A program made the position numbers and the translations under genes. Of a stretch of DNA of 59,766 nucleotides, positions 8,323 through 16,032 are shown one piece after another. The stretch is taken from contig JARFRB010000115.1 in assembly GCA_029287455.1 (NCBI GenBank), forward strand, positions 1 through 59,766, written 5' to 3'. A model generated the notes under the pieces. It saw nothing but the letters and a program-made list of their open reading frames with translations, was not told the DNA's origin and did not search any database. The DNA is from Pelagibius litoralis (GTDB lineage: Bacteria > Pseudomonadota > Alphaproteobacteria > Kiloniellales > DSM-21159). The stretch's first letter is position 1, and each line of letters opens with the position of its first letter.

Positions 8323-9399
8323 ATGGCTAAGCTTACCAGGCGGCTGCGTGGATATTTGAAGCTATCGCTTGCGGCTACATTCGCGCTCGCGGCGCTTTGC
8401 GTCGCGGCGGGGCAGAACACCGCCTCCGCGCAAGGCGGCGAACGGCTGAGGGTTCCTACGGAGGGTGGCTTCTCAGGCTTCATTACGCCACTCGTGGGCT
8501 ATGCCAACGTCAAGTCGCAGTTCCACACTGACGGGAACAATCGCCGCACCAGCAGTCTGAACAGCTCGGGCCAAACTTCCAGTAACGCGGTCGTCGGCGC
8601 GCTCTTCGAACTGCGCTACACCTTCCTCGAAGCGCGCACCGAGGTTTACGGCGGTATCCCGGCGGAGAACATCCGCGAAGGTGGTTTTACCCAGGCGGAA
8701 ATCGGCGTGCGCCATTGGCTCGGCGATGGCACGCGGCTTAGCCTTGGCGTGCTGCCGGAACCGATCGTCCCAAACAAGACGTGGCAAGACCCCTTTATCG
8801 TGGATGGGCGCCGTAGCCGCACAAACCTCGACTCCATCGGTTTGCGCGCACGGGTCGATAATATTCTCGAAACGCGACTGGGGCTGCGCTACGAGTTCGT
8901 CCGGCAAGAAGTGGACGATGAGCGCAGCGGCAGTTTCCTCGCCTCGCAGCCGGGCAACACGCTTACTCAGGACGATCTGGACAGCCTGGAGCGTGACGCG
9001 GACTTTCACCGCTTTACGGCAACCTACGGGTTCCCGATCACTGAGCAGTTCTTCTTACGGCCAGGTCTGCGCTACACCTATGGGGACGCGGACGGCGACT
9101 CGAACAGTTTCGATGCGATCCGCCCGGAACTTGGGATGTTCTATAGCGGTGAGCGCTTCGATACGAGTTTGAACCTGCTTTACGAGCGTAGCTGGTTCGA
9201 CGAAGAAAACCCGATCTACGACGACAAGCGCGATGCCAACGATTTCGGCGCAACATTCCTCTTCGGTTATAAGAAGCCGTTTGGGTGGGAATCCTTCCGC
9301 ATCGATACCATTGCATCCTTCCGCAAGAGCGATTCGGACATCGACTTTTACGATGCCCGGGGCTCTTTCATCAGCGTGGGCGGCACCTACTTCTGGTAA
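8323..9399 (+). CDS. Putative outer-membrane beta-barrel protein
   Basis: I do not recognise the family. The 358-aa product has an N-terminal signal sequence (LSLAATFALAALCVAAG, cleaved near residue 37 after ASA) followed by alternating strands rich in Tyr, Phe, Arg and Gly such as VGALFELRYTFLEARTEVYGG and FFLRPGLRYTYGD. It ends in SVGGTYFW, a terminal aromatic residue of the kind recognised by the Bam complex. These traits indicate an outer-membrane barrel of perhaps 12-16 strands; porin, transporter or structural function is open. ATG8323 is chosen because GGGGAG lies 7 bases upstream and the signal peptide starts there. A strong terminator follows. It is probably monocistronic. Confidence 0.72.
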   Translation: MAKLTRRLRGYLKLSLAATFALAALCVAAGQNTASAQGGERLRVPTEGGFSGFITPLVGYANVKSQFHTDGNNRRTSSLNSSGQTSSNAVVGALFELRYTFLEARTEVYGGIPAENIREGGFTQAEIGVRHWLGDGTRLSLGVLPEPIVPNKTWQDPFIVDGRRSRTNLDSIGLRARVDNILETRLGLRYEFVRQEVDDERSGSFLASQPGNTLTQDDLDSLERDADFHRFTATYGFPITEQFFLRPGLRYTYGDADGDSNSFDAIRPELGMFYSGERFDTSLNLLYERSWFDEENPIYDDKRDANDFGATFLFGYKKPFGWESFRIDTIASFRKSDSDIDFYDARGSFISVGGTYFW

Positions 9400-9416
9400 G
9401 TGGCTGGAAAAAGCTA

Positions 9417-9454
9417 GGGGGCGGCACCCAGCATGCGGGCGCCGCCCCTTTTTT
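9417..9454. terminator. Bidirectional intrinsic terminator between the OMP gene and metY
   Basis: The hairpin GGGGCGGC (9418-9425) / GCCGCCCC (9441-9448) is followed on the plus strand by six or more T residues. On the minus strand the stem is followed, four bases later, by a run of T from the AAAAA at 9408-9412. It can serve both convergent genes. Confidence 0.85.
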
Positions 9455-9468
9455 CATGCCGACTTTGC

Positions 9469-10788
9469 CTATTCGGCCGCCGCGCTAACAGTTCCTGCCG
9501 CCGTCAATCCGCGGTCGAGGTCGGCGAGGATGTCGTCGATGTGCTCGATCCCGATGGACAGGCGCACGTAGCCCGGCGTCACTCCGGACGCGGCTTGTTC
9601 CTCCGCGGTTAGCTGCGAGTGCGTGGTGCTTGCCGGGTGGATGGCCAGGCTGCGCGCATCGCCGATGTTGGCGACGTGGTAGAAGAGCTCCAGGCCGTCG
9701 ATGAAGCGCCGGCCCGCGTCCGCGCCGCCTTTCAGCTCGAAGCCCACAAGGCCGCCATAGCCGCCCTTGAGATAAGTCTCGGTCCGTCGCTTTTGCTCCG
9801 GATTGTCATGCAGGGTGGGGTAGATCACCCGCTCGACCTTTCCGTGATCGCGCAGATACTCCGCCACTTGCTGGGCGTTGCGGCTGTGCTCTCGGATCCG
9901 CAGGGGCAATGTCTCGAGGCCCTGCAGGAAGCTCCAAGCGTTGAATGGGCTCATGGAGGCCCCCAGGTCCCGCTGCAGAGTGACCCGGGCCTTGATGATG
10001 TAGGCGATGGGGCCCAGGGGCTTCACAGCCTCGGTCCAGACCGCGCCGTGGTAGCTCGGGTCGGGCTGGTTGAGCAGGGGGAAGCGCTCCGCGTTGGCTT
10101 CCCAATCGAAAGTGCCGCCGTCCACCAGAATGCCCCCGATCGAGGTGCCATGGCCGCCGATATACTTGGTGGTGGAGTAGACCACGATGCTGGCGCCATG
10201 ATCGAGCGGGCGGCAGAGGATTGGCGCGGCCGTGTTGTCCACGATCAGCGGCACGCCCAAGTCGTTGCCAATCTTCGCCACTTCCTCGATTGGGAAGACC
10301 GTGAGCTTCGGATTGGGCAGGGTTTCCGCGTAGTAGGCGCGGGTCTTGTCGTCGGTCGCCCGGCGGAAGTTCTCCGGATCGGCCGGGTCGACGAAGCGCA
10401 CCTCGATCCCTTCTTCCGCCAGGGTGTTGGCGAAGAGGTTCCAGGTGCCGCCGTAAAGATCGGTGGAACTCACGATATTGTCGCCGGCCCGCGCGATGTT
10501 GCGGATCGCAATGTGCGAGGCCGCTTGACCCGATGAGACGGCTAAGGCCGCGACACCTCCGTCAATAGCCGCCAAGCGCTTCTCGAGCACATCGATCGTA
10601 GGATTCATAATGCGGGTGTATATGTTCCCCAATTCCTTCAAAGAGAACAGATTCTCCGCGTGCTGGGTGCTTTCGAACTGATAGCTCGTAGTCTGATAGA
10701 TCGGCACCGCGACGGCACCGGTCGCAGGATCGGCCCGATAGCCTTCGTGCAGGACAAGAGTTTCCGGGTTTATGGATTTCGAGGTCAT
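9469..10788 (-). CDS. metY: O-acetylhomoserine sulfhydrylase / aminocarboxypropyltransferase (MetY), copy 1
   Basis: This PLP enzyme of the Cys/Met metabolism family makes homocysteine from O-acetylhomoserine and sulfide. The 439-aa protein begins MTSKSINPETLVLHEG and carries IYQTTSYQF, the Tyr/Arg-containing YTRIMNPT, LIVDNTAAPILCRP and the PLP lysine in VVYSTTKYIGGHGT. The length fits MetY (about 430) rather than MetB or MetC (about 390). ATG10788 is supported by GAAGGAG 8 bases upstream; the longer open frame runs into the riboswitch region and is not credible. Its leader contains two SAM-II-like aptamers and a terminator, so it should be repressed when S-adenosylmethionine is plentiful. 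Confidence 0.95.
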   Translation of the reverse strand: MTSKSINPETLVLHEGYRADPATGAVAVPIYQTTSYQFESTQHAENLFSLKELGNIYTRIMNPTIDVLEKRLAAIDGGVAALAVSSGQAASHIAIRNIARAGDNIVSSTDLYGGTWNLFANTLAEEGIEVRFVDPADPENFRRATDDKTRAYYAETLPNPKLTVFPIEEVAKIGNDLGVPLIVDNTAAPILCRPLDHGASIVVYSTTKYIGGHGTSIGGILVDGGTFDWEANAERFPLLNQPDPSYHGAVWTEAVKPLGPIAYIIKARVTLQRDLGASMSPFNAWSFLQGLETLPLRIREHSRNAQQVAEYLRDHGKVERVIYPTLHDNPEQKRRTETYLKGGYGGLVGFELKGGADAGRRFIDGLELFYHVANIGDARSLAIHPASTTHSQLTAEEQAASGVTPGYVRLSIGIEHIDDILADLDRGLTAAGTVSAAAE

Positions 10789-10865
10789 CTCATTCGCTCC
10801 TTCGCGCGTGGGTCTTTCCGTCCGGTCCCATACCGGCGGATGGTCTTGCGAGGGGCCAACTCGAT

Positions 10866-10920
10866 GGTCGCGCTTTAGCTGTTGATGACCCGGAGCAAGC
10901 TGCCCCTCAAATCGCCGGGG
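10866..10920 (-). promoter_or_regulatory. Second SAM-II/SAM-V-like aptamer in the metY leader
   Basis: Read on the minus strand, a P1 stem CCCGG (10919-10915) / CCGGG (10893-10889) encloses CGATTTGAGGGG and CAGCTTGCT, and AGCTAAAGCG follows at 10880-10871. These are the conserved SAM-II core blocks GATTTG, GCTTGC and GCTAAAG in the right order and spacing. The A-rich joining segment is less canonical (TCATCAACA) than in the upstream copy, so a variant such as SAM-V is possible. It lies 78 bases before the metY start codon, and I see no T-tailed hairpin between them. A 9-bp bulged hairpin (10817-10840) lies closer to the ribosome binding site. Confidence 0.65.
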
Positions 10921-10948
10921 CCCTGTAACGCCGGGCCAAGCGGAAAAC

Positions 10949-10978
10949 AAAAAACCGCCGCGACTCTGTCGGGCGGTT
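10949..10978 (-). terminator. Attenuator terminator between the two SAM-II elements
   Basis: On the minus strand AACCGCC (10978-10972) pairs with GGCGGTT (10959-10953), extended by CGAC/GTCG with one bulged base, and six T residues follow. The base of the 5' arm (GCCCG, 10974-10970) can instead pair with CGGGC (10985-10981) at the 3' end of the upstream aptamer, forming a competing antiterminator. This is the expected layout for transcriptional control by the first riboswitch. Confidence 0.85.
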
Positions 10979-10980
10979 CA

Positions 10981-11036
10981 GCCCGCTTTAGCCGCATTTT
11001 TAAAGCGCCCGCAAGCTGGATTTCAAATCGGCGCTA
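10981..11036 (-). promoter_or_regulatory. SAM-II riboswitch aptamer upstream of metY
   Basis: On the minus strand AGCGCC (11035-11030) pairs perfectly with GGCGCT (11009-11004). The loop begins GATTTG (11029-11024) and contains CAGCTTGC, and the 3' side continues TTTAAAAATGCGGCTAAAGC. This order of stem, GATTTG, GCTTGC, stem, TTTAAA and GCTAAAG is the SAM-II (metA RNA) consensus of alphaproteobacteria. It lies upstream of an intrinsic terminator and a methionine synthesis gene, the usual context. Binding of S-adenosylmethionine should lock the pseudoknot and favour termination. Confidence 0.88.
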
Positions 11037-11042
11037 AGGATC

Positions 11043-11070
11043 AGAAACCAGAGACGCCCCGGCTTGTCAA
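11043..11070 (-). promoter_or_regulatory. Probable metY promoter
   Basis: A consensus -35 TTGACA lies on the minus strand at 11070-11065. A weak -10 (TTTCTG/TTCTGA, roughly 11047-11042) follows 17-18 bases later, just before the first SAM-II element. The -10 is poor, so only the -35 is clear. Confidence 0.4.
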
Positions 11071-11148
11071 GCGGCCGATGGCCGGATTGCGTTAGGGGCG
11101 GCTCGGCGGCACACTTCCGGGGGTATTCATGGACGAGGCATCGAAGCG

Positions 11149-12288
11149 ATGGATTTCGAGCTGAACGAGGAACAGCGAGCCTTTCGGGATATGGCGCGTG
11201 AGTTCGCGGCAAACGAAATGGCGCCCTACGCGGCCGAGTGGGACGCGGATTGCGTCTTCCCGATCGAGACGTTGCGGAAGGCTGCGGGCTTGGGTTTCGC
11301 CGGCATTTACGCAGATACGGAATTCGGCGGATCGGGGCTCAGCCGTCTCGACGCGGCACTGATCTTCGAGGAGCTTGCGGCCGCCTGCCCCTCGACGGCG
11401 GCCTATATCTCCATCCACAACATGGTTGCCTGGATGATCGACAGCTTCGGCAATGCGGATCAGCGGGCGCGCTGGCTGCCTCGGCTGCTCACCATGGAGC
11501 ATTTTGCCTCCTATTGCCTGACCGAGCCTGGTCACGGCTCCGATGCCGGTAATCTGCGCACCCGTGCCGAACGCGACGGTGGCGACTTCGTATTGAACGG
11601 GGCCAAGGCCTTCATCTCCGGCGGCGGGGAGAGCGACGTTTATCTGGTGATGTGCCGGACCGGCGGCGAGGGGCCGAAAGGCATATCGGCCCTGATCGTG
11701 CCGAAGGACAGCCCGGGCCTGTCGTTCGGTAAGAAGGAGGTCAAGCTTGGCTGGAACAGTCAACCGACCCGCGCGGTGATCTTCGAGGATTGCCGGGTTC
11801 CAGTGGAGAATCTGCTGGGCGGTGAGGGTGAAGGTTTCGTCTTTGCCATGCAGGGCTTGGACGGGGGTCGCGTGAACATCGGCGCCTGTTCGCTCGGCGG
11901 GGCCCGTGCCGCGCAAGATGCGGCAACCGCTTATATGCGCGGGCGGCGGCAGTTCGGGCGGAAACTGACTGAGTTTCAGGCTCTGCAGTTCAAGCTTGCC
12001 GACATGGCGACGGAGATGGAGGCGGCGCGCCTGATGATCCATAAGGCGGCGGCCCTGCTGGACGCCAAGCACCCCGAAGCCACCCAGCATTGCGCCATGG
12101 CCAAGCGCTTCGCCACCGACGTGGGCTTTCGCGTCGCGAACGAGGCGCTGCAGCTACATGGCGGATACGGCTATATTCGCGAGTATCCCGTCGAGCGCTA
12201 TCTGCGTGACCTCAGGGTGCATCAGATCCTGGAAGGCACGAACGAGATCATGCGGGTCATCGTCTCGCGCCGGCTGCTCGAGGCGTGA
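11149..12288 (+). CDS. Acyl-CoA dehydrogenase, isobutyryl-CoA dehydrogenase type
   Basis: A 379-aa FAD-dependent acyl-CoA dehydrogenase. It has [16 protein letters not shown] near residue 123, [19 protein letters not shown] near 156 and the catalytic Glu in [18 protein letters not shown] near residue 362. The next two genes encode 3-hydroxyisobutyryl-CoA hydrolase and 3-hydroxyisobutyrate dehydrogenase, so the natural substrate is probably isobutyryl-CoA from valine, oxidised to methacrylyl-CoA. Short- or branched-chain alternatives cannot be excluded from sequence alone. The gene diverges from metY, and its upstream region overlaps the likely metY promoter. Confidence 0.88.
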   Translation: MDFELNEEQRAFRDMAREFAANEMAPYAAEWDADCVFPIETLRKAAGLGFAGIYADTEFGGSGLSRLDAALIFEELAAACPSTAAYISIHNMVAWMIDSFGNADQRARWLPRLLTMEHFASYCLTEPGHGSDAGNLRTRAERDGGDFVLNGAKAFISGGGESDVYLVMCRTGGEGPKGISALIVPKDSPGLSFGKKEVKLGWNSQPTRAVIFEDCRVPVENLLGGEGEGFVFAMQGLDGGRVNIGACSLGGARAAQDAATAYMRGRRQFGRKLTEFQALQFKLADMATEMEAARLMIHKAAALLDAKHPEATQHCAMAKRFATDVGFRVANEALQLHGGYGYIREYPVERYLRDLRVHQILEGTNEIMRVIVSRRLLEA

Positions 12289-12401
12289 AGCGGAGGGGCT
12301 GCGCTCCCCGGACTGGATTCAGAGCACTGGCTCGCGTATGAAGGGCGCATTCGAAACGGATCGGGCGCGCGCCGCCGATTCACTTACCCGCAGGAGACAT
12401 C

Positions 12402-13469
12402 ATGGTCGGCGAGCCTGATATCTTGTTTGAGCGTCATGGCCCGCTCGCGGCCGTCATTCTCAATCGTCCCAAATCCCTGAATTCGCTCACGCTCGAAATG
12501 ATCCGCGATCTCATGCCCATCCTCGAGGCTTGGGAGGCGGACGAGTCCGTCGAAGTCGTTGTCATTCGCGGTGCCGGTGAGCGGGCCTTCTGCGCTGGCG
12601 GCGATGTTCGCGCGGTCTGGGAGGCTGGCAAGGCCGGAGACCGTTTGACCCAAGATTTCTTTCGCGAGGAATACATCCTCAATCGCGAAATCCACCGCTA
12701 CCCGAAACCCTTCCTGGCCTTGATCGATGGGATCTGCATGGGCGGCGGCGTGGGCCTGTCGGTCCACGGCTCCCACCGGATTGTCGGCGACCGCACGCTG
12801 GTCGCCATGCCGGAAACGGCCATCGGGTTGTTCCCGGATGTGGGCGGGTCCTGGTTCTTGCCGCGCTTGCCGGGGGATACCGGCCGCTACTTGGCGCTCA
12901 CCGGTGCGCGGGTGAAAGCGGCGGATGCCTGTTATCTCGGTATCGCGACCCACTACATCCCCGGGGATCACGACGCCGCTGTGATCGAGGCATTGGCGGA
13001 GGCCGACTACGGCGACGGCGATGCTTACCAGGTGGTGGACAAGATTCTCGCGAGCTTGGCCCAGGACCCGGATGGGGCGCCGCTCAGCCGGCACCGGGTC
13101 GCCATCGACAAGATCTTCTCGGCGGACAGCATTGAGTTGATCCTTGGGGGACTGGAACTGGAAGGCGGTGACTGGGCCGAGGAGCAGTTGAAGATCCTGC
13201 AATCGCGCTCGCCAACCTCCATGAAGATTTCCTTGGAGCAGTTGAAGCGCGGCGCGGCGCTGGATTTCGATGGCTGCATGACCATGGAATACCGCATGAG
13301 CCAGGCGTGCATGGCGGGGCACGACTTCTATGAGGGCATCCGCGCGGTCTTGGTCGACAAGGATCACAACCCGCGCTGGAAGCCGGACAGTCTGGATGCC
13401 GTAACGCCGGAGATGGTGCAGACCTACTTCGAACCCTTGGGCGAGCGCGATCTGATCTTTACGGCGTGA
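12402..13469 (+). CDS. 3-hydroxyisobutyryl-CoA hydrolase (enoyl-CoA hydratase superfamily)
   Basis: This crotonase-fold thioesterase releases 3-hydroxyisobutyrate from its CoA ester in valine degradation. The 355-aa length is that of HIBCH, not of simple enoyl-CoA hydratases (about 260). Typical features are AFCAGGDVRAVWEAG near residue 65, FFREEYILNREIHRYPKP near 87, DGICMGGGVGLSVHG near 109, and MPETAIGLFPDVGGSWFL near 136, where the catalytic Glu and Asp reside. The start ATG follows GCAGGAGA. It is the middle gene of a three-gene valine cassette. Confidence 0.92.
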   Translation: MVGEPDILFERHGPLAAVILNRPKSLNSLTLEMIRDLMPILEAWEADESVEVVVIRGAGERAFCAGGDVRAVWEAGKAGDRLTQDFFREEYILNREIHRYPKPFLALIDGICMGGGVGLSVHGSHRIVGDRTLVAMPETAIGLFPDVGGSWFLPRLPGDTGRYLALTGARVKAADACYLGIATHYIPGDHDAAVIEALAEADYGDGDAYQVVDKILASLAQDPDGAPLSRHRVAIDKIFSADSIELILGGLELEGGDWAEEQLKILQSRSPTSMKISLEQLKRGAALDFDGCMTMEYRMSQACMAGHDFYEGIRAVLVDKDHNPRWKPDSLDAVTPEMVQTYFEPLGERDLIFTA

Positions 13470-13517
13470 ACCCTGGCGGTTTCCAGCGCCGCCCGCGAGA
13501 CACGAGGAGGATGAGGC

Positions 13518-14411
13518 ATGGCGAAAGTCGGATTCATCGGACTTGGCAACATGGGTGGCCCCATGGCCGGAAACCTGGTGGATGCCGGACACGAGGTCAT
13601 TGGCTTCGACATGGCGCCCGGCGCGATCGAGGCCGCGACCGAGCGGGGAGTCGAGGTTGTCGGCTCGGCGGCGGAGGCGGTGGCGGTGGCAGCGGTTGTC
13701 TTCACGATGCTGCCGGCCGGCACCCATGTCCGGCAGGTTTATCTCGGAGAGGATGGCATCCTGGCCGCGGCCCCCAAGGGAACTGTCTTCATCGATTCCT
13801 CCACGATAGATGTCGCTACGGCGCGCGCGGTGCACGAAGCGGCGAGCGCGCTCGGTCACGATATGCTGGACGCGCCGGTTTCCGGCGGCGTGGCGGGCGC
13901 CGAGGCTGGATCCTTGACCATGATGGTCGGCGGCACGGCCAAGGCTTTCTCGCGGGGCACGCCCTATCTAGAGGTCGTCGGCGGCAAGGTGGTGCACGCG
14001 GGCCAGGCGGGCAACGGTCAGGTCGCCAAGGTTTGCAATAACATGATCCTTGGCATCTCCATGCTCGCGGTTTCGGAAGCCTTTACCATGGGCGAGAAGC
14101 TTGGGCTCGATCCCCAGACCTTGTTCGAGATTTCCTCGACCTCGTCCGGATCCTGCTGGGCCATGCTGAACCACAATCCGGTTCCGGGGGTCGTGGAGGG
14201 CTCGGCGGCGAGCCGCGACTATGCACCGGGATTCGCGGCCGGCATGATGTTGAAGGATCTAAAGCTCTCCCAAGAAGCTGCGGCTCTTTCCAACGCGGCC
14301 ACCCCGCTCGGGGCGGAGGCCACCGCGCTCTACACGCTTTTCGTGAATGCCGGCAACGCCGCCAAGGATTACTCGGCCATCGTCAAAATGATCCGTGGGG
14401 AGTCGGGGTAG
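13518..14411 (+). CDS. mmsB: 3-hydroxyisobutyrate dehydrogenase
   Basis: This NAD-dependent beta-hydroxyacid dehydrogenase oxidises 3-hydroxyisobutyrate to methylmalonate semialdehyde. The 297-aa protein starts with the Rossmann signature GFIGLGNMGGPMAGNL, has the substrate loop DAPVSGGVAGAEAGSLTMM near residue 117, and the catalytic Lys in GNGQVAKVCNNMILG near 170. AGGAGGATG precedes the start. It follows the hydrolase gene by 48 bases and completes three consecutive steps of the valine pathway. The next enzyme (mmsA) is not in the window. Confidence 0.94.
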   Translation: MAKVGFIGLGNMGGPMAGNLVDAGHEVIGFDMAPGAIEAATERGVEVVGSAAEAVAVAAVVFTMLPAGTHVRQVYLGEDGILAAAPKGTVFIDSSTIDVATARAVHEAASALGHDMLDAPVSGGVAGAEAGSLTMMVGGTAKAFSRGTPYLEVVGGKVVHAGQAGNGQVAKVCNNMILGISMLAVSEAFTMGEKLGLDPQTLFEISSTSSGSCWAMLNHNPVPGVVEGSAASRDYAPGFAAGMMLKDLKLSQEAAALSNAATPLGAEATALYTLFVNAGNAAKDYSAIVKMIRGESG

Positions 14412-14433
14412 GGGCGGGGCTGCCCTCCACCCC

Positions 14434-14727
14434 TCAAATCGAAATTGCGGCGATCAGGATGCTTCCCAGCACGATCTGAATGATTGGCAAGCCACGCTTG
14501 CGTTTCCAGAATCCGCGAAGGGATTCGGCGACCAGTAAGATTCCGATGCCGAGGACAATCCAATAGAACAGCTTAGAGTCGCCCAAACCGACCGCTTGGC
14601 CGATGTAGTCAAGCCCATCCCTCACAGGATTAAGAACAATTAGGAGCAGATCGCCGATAAAGCCGAAAACTAAGTTAAACAGGTTTCCGAGCATTTCGAC
14701 GATGCGCGCGAACGGACTTTGATCCAT
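14434..14727 (-). CDS. Small hypothetical membrane protein
   Basis: No family is recognised. The 97-aa product has an amphipathic N-terminus, a hydrophobic stretch near residues 12-33 (LFNLVFGFIGDLLLIVL), a second near 52-70 (FYWIVLGIGILLVAESL) and a third near the C-terminus (IIQIVLGSILIAAISI), with a basic WKRKRG between the last two. It is probably an inner-membrane protein with two or three passes. It is convergent with mmsB, 22 bases away, and its 5' end faces the LdtR-like regulator gene. AT content just upstream suggests a shared divergent promoter region. Confidence 0.6.
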   Translation of the reverse strand: MDQSPFARIVEMLGNLFNLVFGFIGDLLLIVLNPVRDGLDYIGQAVGLGDSKLFYWIVLGIGILLVAESLRGFWKRKRGLPIIQIVLGSILIAAISI

Positions 14728-14814
14728 CGTTGCCCTAGCCTGTACCCACCCCGGACCTAAAGTTTAACCGAGTCGCCGATTTTTAACAGTTCCTAAATAA
14801 CTAGGAGGCATCCT

Positions 14815-14853
14815 ATGGGGGTGAAGCAGGGCGCGACTATAGTCAGGAGTTGA
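14815..14853 (+). CDS. Possible leader peptide upstream of the MarR-type regulator
   Basis: The best ribosome binding site here is AGGAGG (14803-14808), 6 bases before ATG14815. That ATG opens a 12-codon frame, MGVKQGATIVRS, whose stop TGA (14851-14853) lies between the TTG and GTG candidate starts of the regulator. The arrangement suggests translational coupling or a regulatory upstream peptide. No expression evidence is available. Confidence 0.4.
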   Translation: MGVKQGATIVRS

Positions 14854-14855
14854 TT

Positions 14856-15326
14856 GTGAGACTGGCATATCTCGAATGCATCCAACTGATCGAGCGGCTG
14901 CATCGCCAGTGCCTCGAAGTAGTCAAAGCCGAGCTGGAACGCTTGGCGATCCGCGATTTGAACAATATCCAGGCTCTCATCCTGTTCAACATCGACCAGG
15001 AGGAGTTGACCGTCGGGGAGCTAACCCAGCGCGGCTACTATCTTGGCTCGAACGTCTCCTACAACGTGAAAAAGATGGTGGAGAACGGCTATCTCGAGCA
15101 GAACCGCTCCCTACACGACCGCCGCTCCTCTCACGTTCGGCTGAGCGATAAGGGAATGGCGGTTTGCCGGCATCTTTCCACCTTGTTCGACCGGCACGCC
15201 AGCGATCTGAAAGCGGCTGGCTTCGAGCCCGAGGATTTGCACACCGCCTGTGATTCCTTGGCGCAAGTATCGCGCTATTGGGCCTCGCCGAACCACTTCA
15301 CCGGTCGGGTTACGGCAGCAGCCTAA
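14856..15326 (+). CDS. MarR-family winged-helix transcriptional regulator, LdtR-like
   Basis: A 156-aa DNA-binding protein with the MarR winged helix at about residues 45-110. The recognition-helix segment YYLGSNVSYNVKKMVENGYL and the wing RSLHDRRSSHVRLSDKG closely resemble LdtR, a regulator of cell-wall and osmotic stress genes in Rhizobiales. GTG14856 is preferred over TTG14850 because CAGGAG (14844-14849) gives 6-base spacing. A 12-codon leader peptide overlaps the start. Its 3' end overlaps lrgB by 17 bases in convergent orientation. Target genes are not evident from the sequence. Confidence 0.85.
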   Translation: MRLAYLECIQLIERLHRQCLEVVKAELERLAIRDLNNIQALILFNIDQEELTVGELTQRGYYLGSNVSYNVKKMVENGYLEQNRSLHDRRSSHVRLSDKGMAVCRHLSTLFDRHASDLKAAGFEPEDLHTACDSLAQVSRYWASPNHFTGRVTAAA

Positions 15327-16032
15327 GCGCCAAAGGCAGCAAAACCGCCGTCGCCAGGGCGTTGAGGCCCATGGCGAGGCTCGCAAAGGCACCCGCCACG
15401 TCGTTTACTTGAAAGGCCCGTGCCGTCCCGATTCCATGCGCGGCGACGCCGATGGCGAAGCCCCGCGCGCGCCAATCCTTGACCCGCAAGAGGTTGAGGG
15501 TTCCTGTGGCAAGCACGGCACCAGTTATTCCCGTCAGGATCACCAGCACGGCCGTCAGGGAGGGCAGGCCGCCGATCTGTTCCGCCACGCCCATCGCCAC
15601 CGGCGTGGTCACCGATTTCGGGGCGAGGGACAGCAGGGTCTCCCGACTGGCGCCCAGCAGCCAAGCAATCGCCACCGCCGAGCCGGCGGCCGTTATAGAG
15701 CCGGCCAGCAAGGCGACCGCCAGCGGCACGGCTGAGCGTCGCACCGCTTGAAAATTCCGGTAAAGAGGGACGGCGAGGGCCACGGTTGCCGGCCCCAGCA
15801 AGAAGTGCACAAACTGGGCGCCCTCGAAATAGGTCGCGTAGGAGGTGCCTGTCACGCTCAAAAGCGCGACCAGCGCGACAATCGCGATCAGCACCGGGTT
15901 GACCAAGGGATTGAGCTTGGCTTTGCGGTAGAGCCAGAACCCGGCTTGGTAAGCTACCAGCGTCACCGTTAGCCCCAAGAGCGGGCTTGTGGACAGGTAT
16001 ACCCATATCTCCCGGAGCGCACCCTCGTTCAT
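15310..16032 (-). CDS. lrgB: LrgB/CidB family membrane protein
   Basis: This 240-aa polytopic protein has about seven hydrophobic segments and the conserved LrgB C-terminal part, including LAPKSVTTPVAMGVAEQIGG and AIGVAAHGIGTARAFQ. The family works with LrgA, first described in murein hydrolase export and later linked to pyruvate or glycolate transport. Which role applies here is unknown. Its ATG overlaps the lrgA stop codon by 3 bases (ATGA), so the pair is translationally coupled. The last 17 bases overlap the end of the convergent regulator gene. Confidence 0.92.
   Translation of the reverse strand: MNEGALREIWVYLSTSPLLGLTVTLVAYQAGFWLYRKAKLNPLVNPVLIAIVALVALLSVTGTSYATYFEGAQFVHFLLGPATVALAVPLYRNFQAVRRSAVPLAVALLAGSITAAGSAVAIAWLLGASRETLLSLAPKSVTTPVAMGVAEQIGGLPSLTAVLVILTGITGAVLATGTLNLLRVKDWRARGFAIGVAAHGIGTARAFQVNDVAGAFASLAMGLNALATAVLLPLALRLLP

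Noticed and set aside
12384-13859. A 491-codon minus-strand frame opposite the valine genes
   Set aside because: It spans two certain plus-strand genes and their gap, has no start signal and no recognisable domain.
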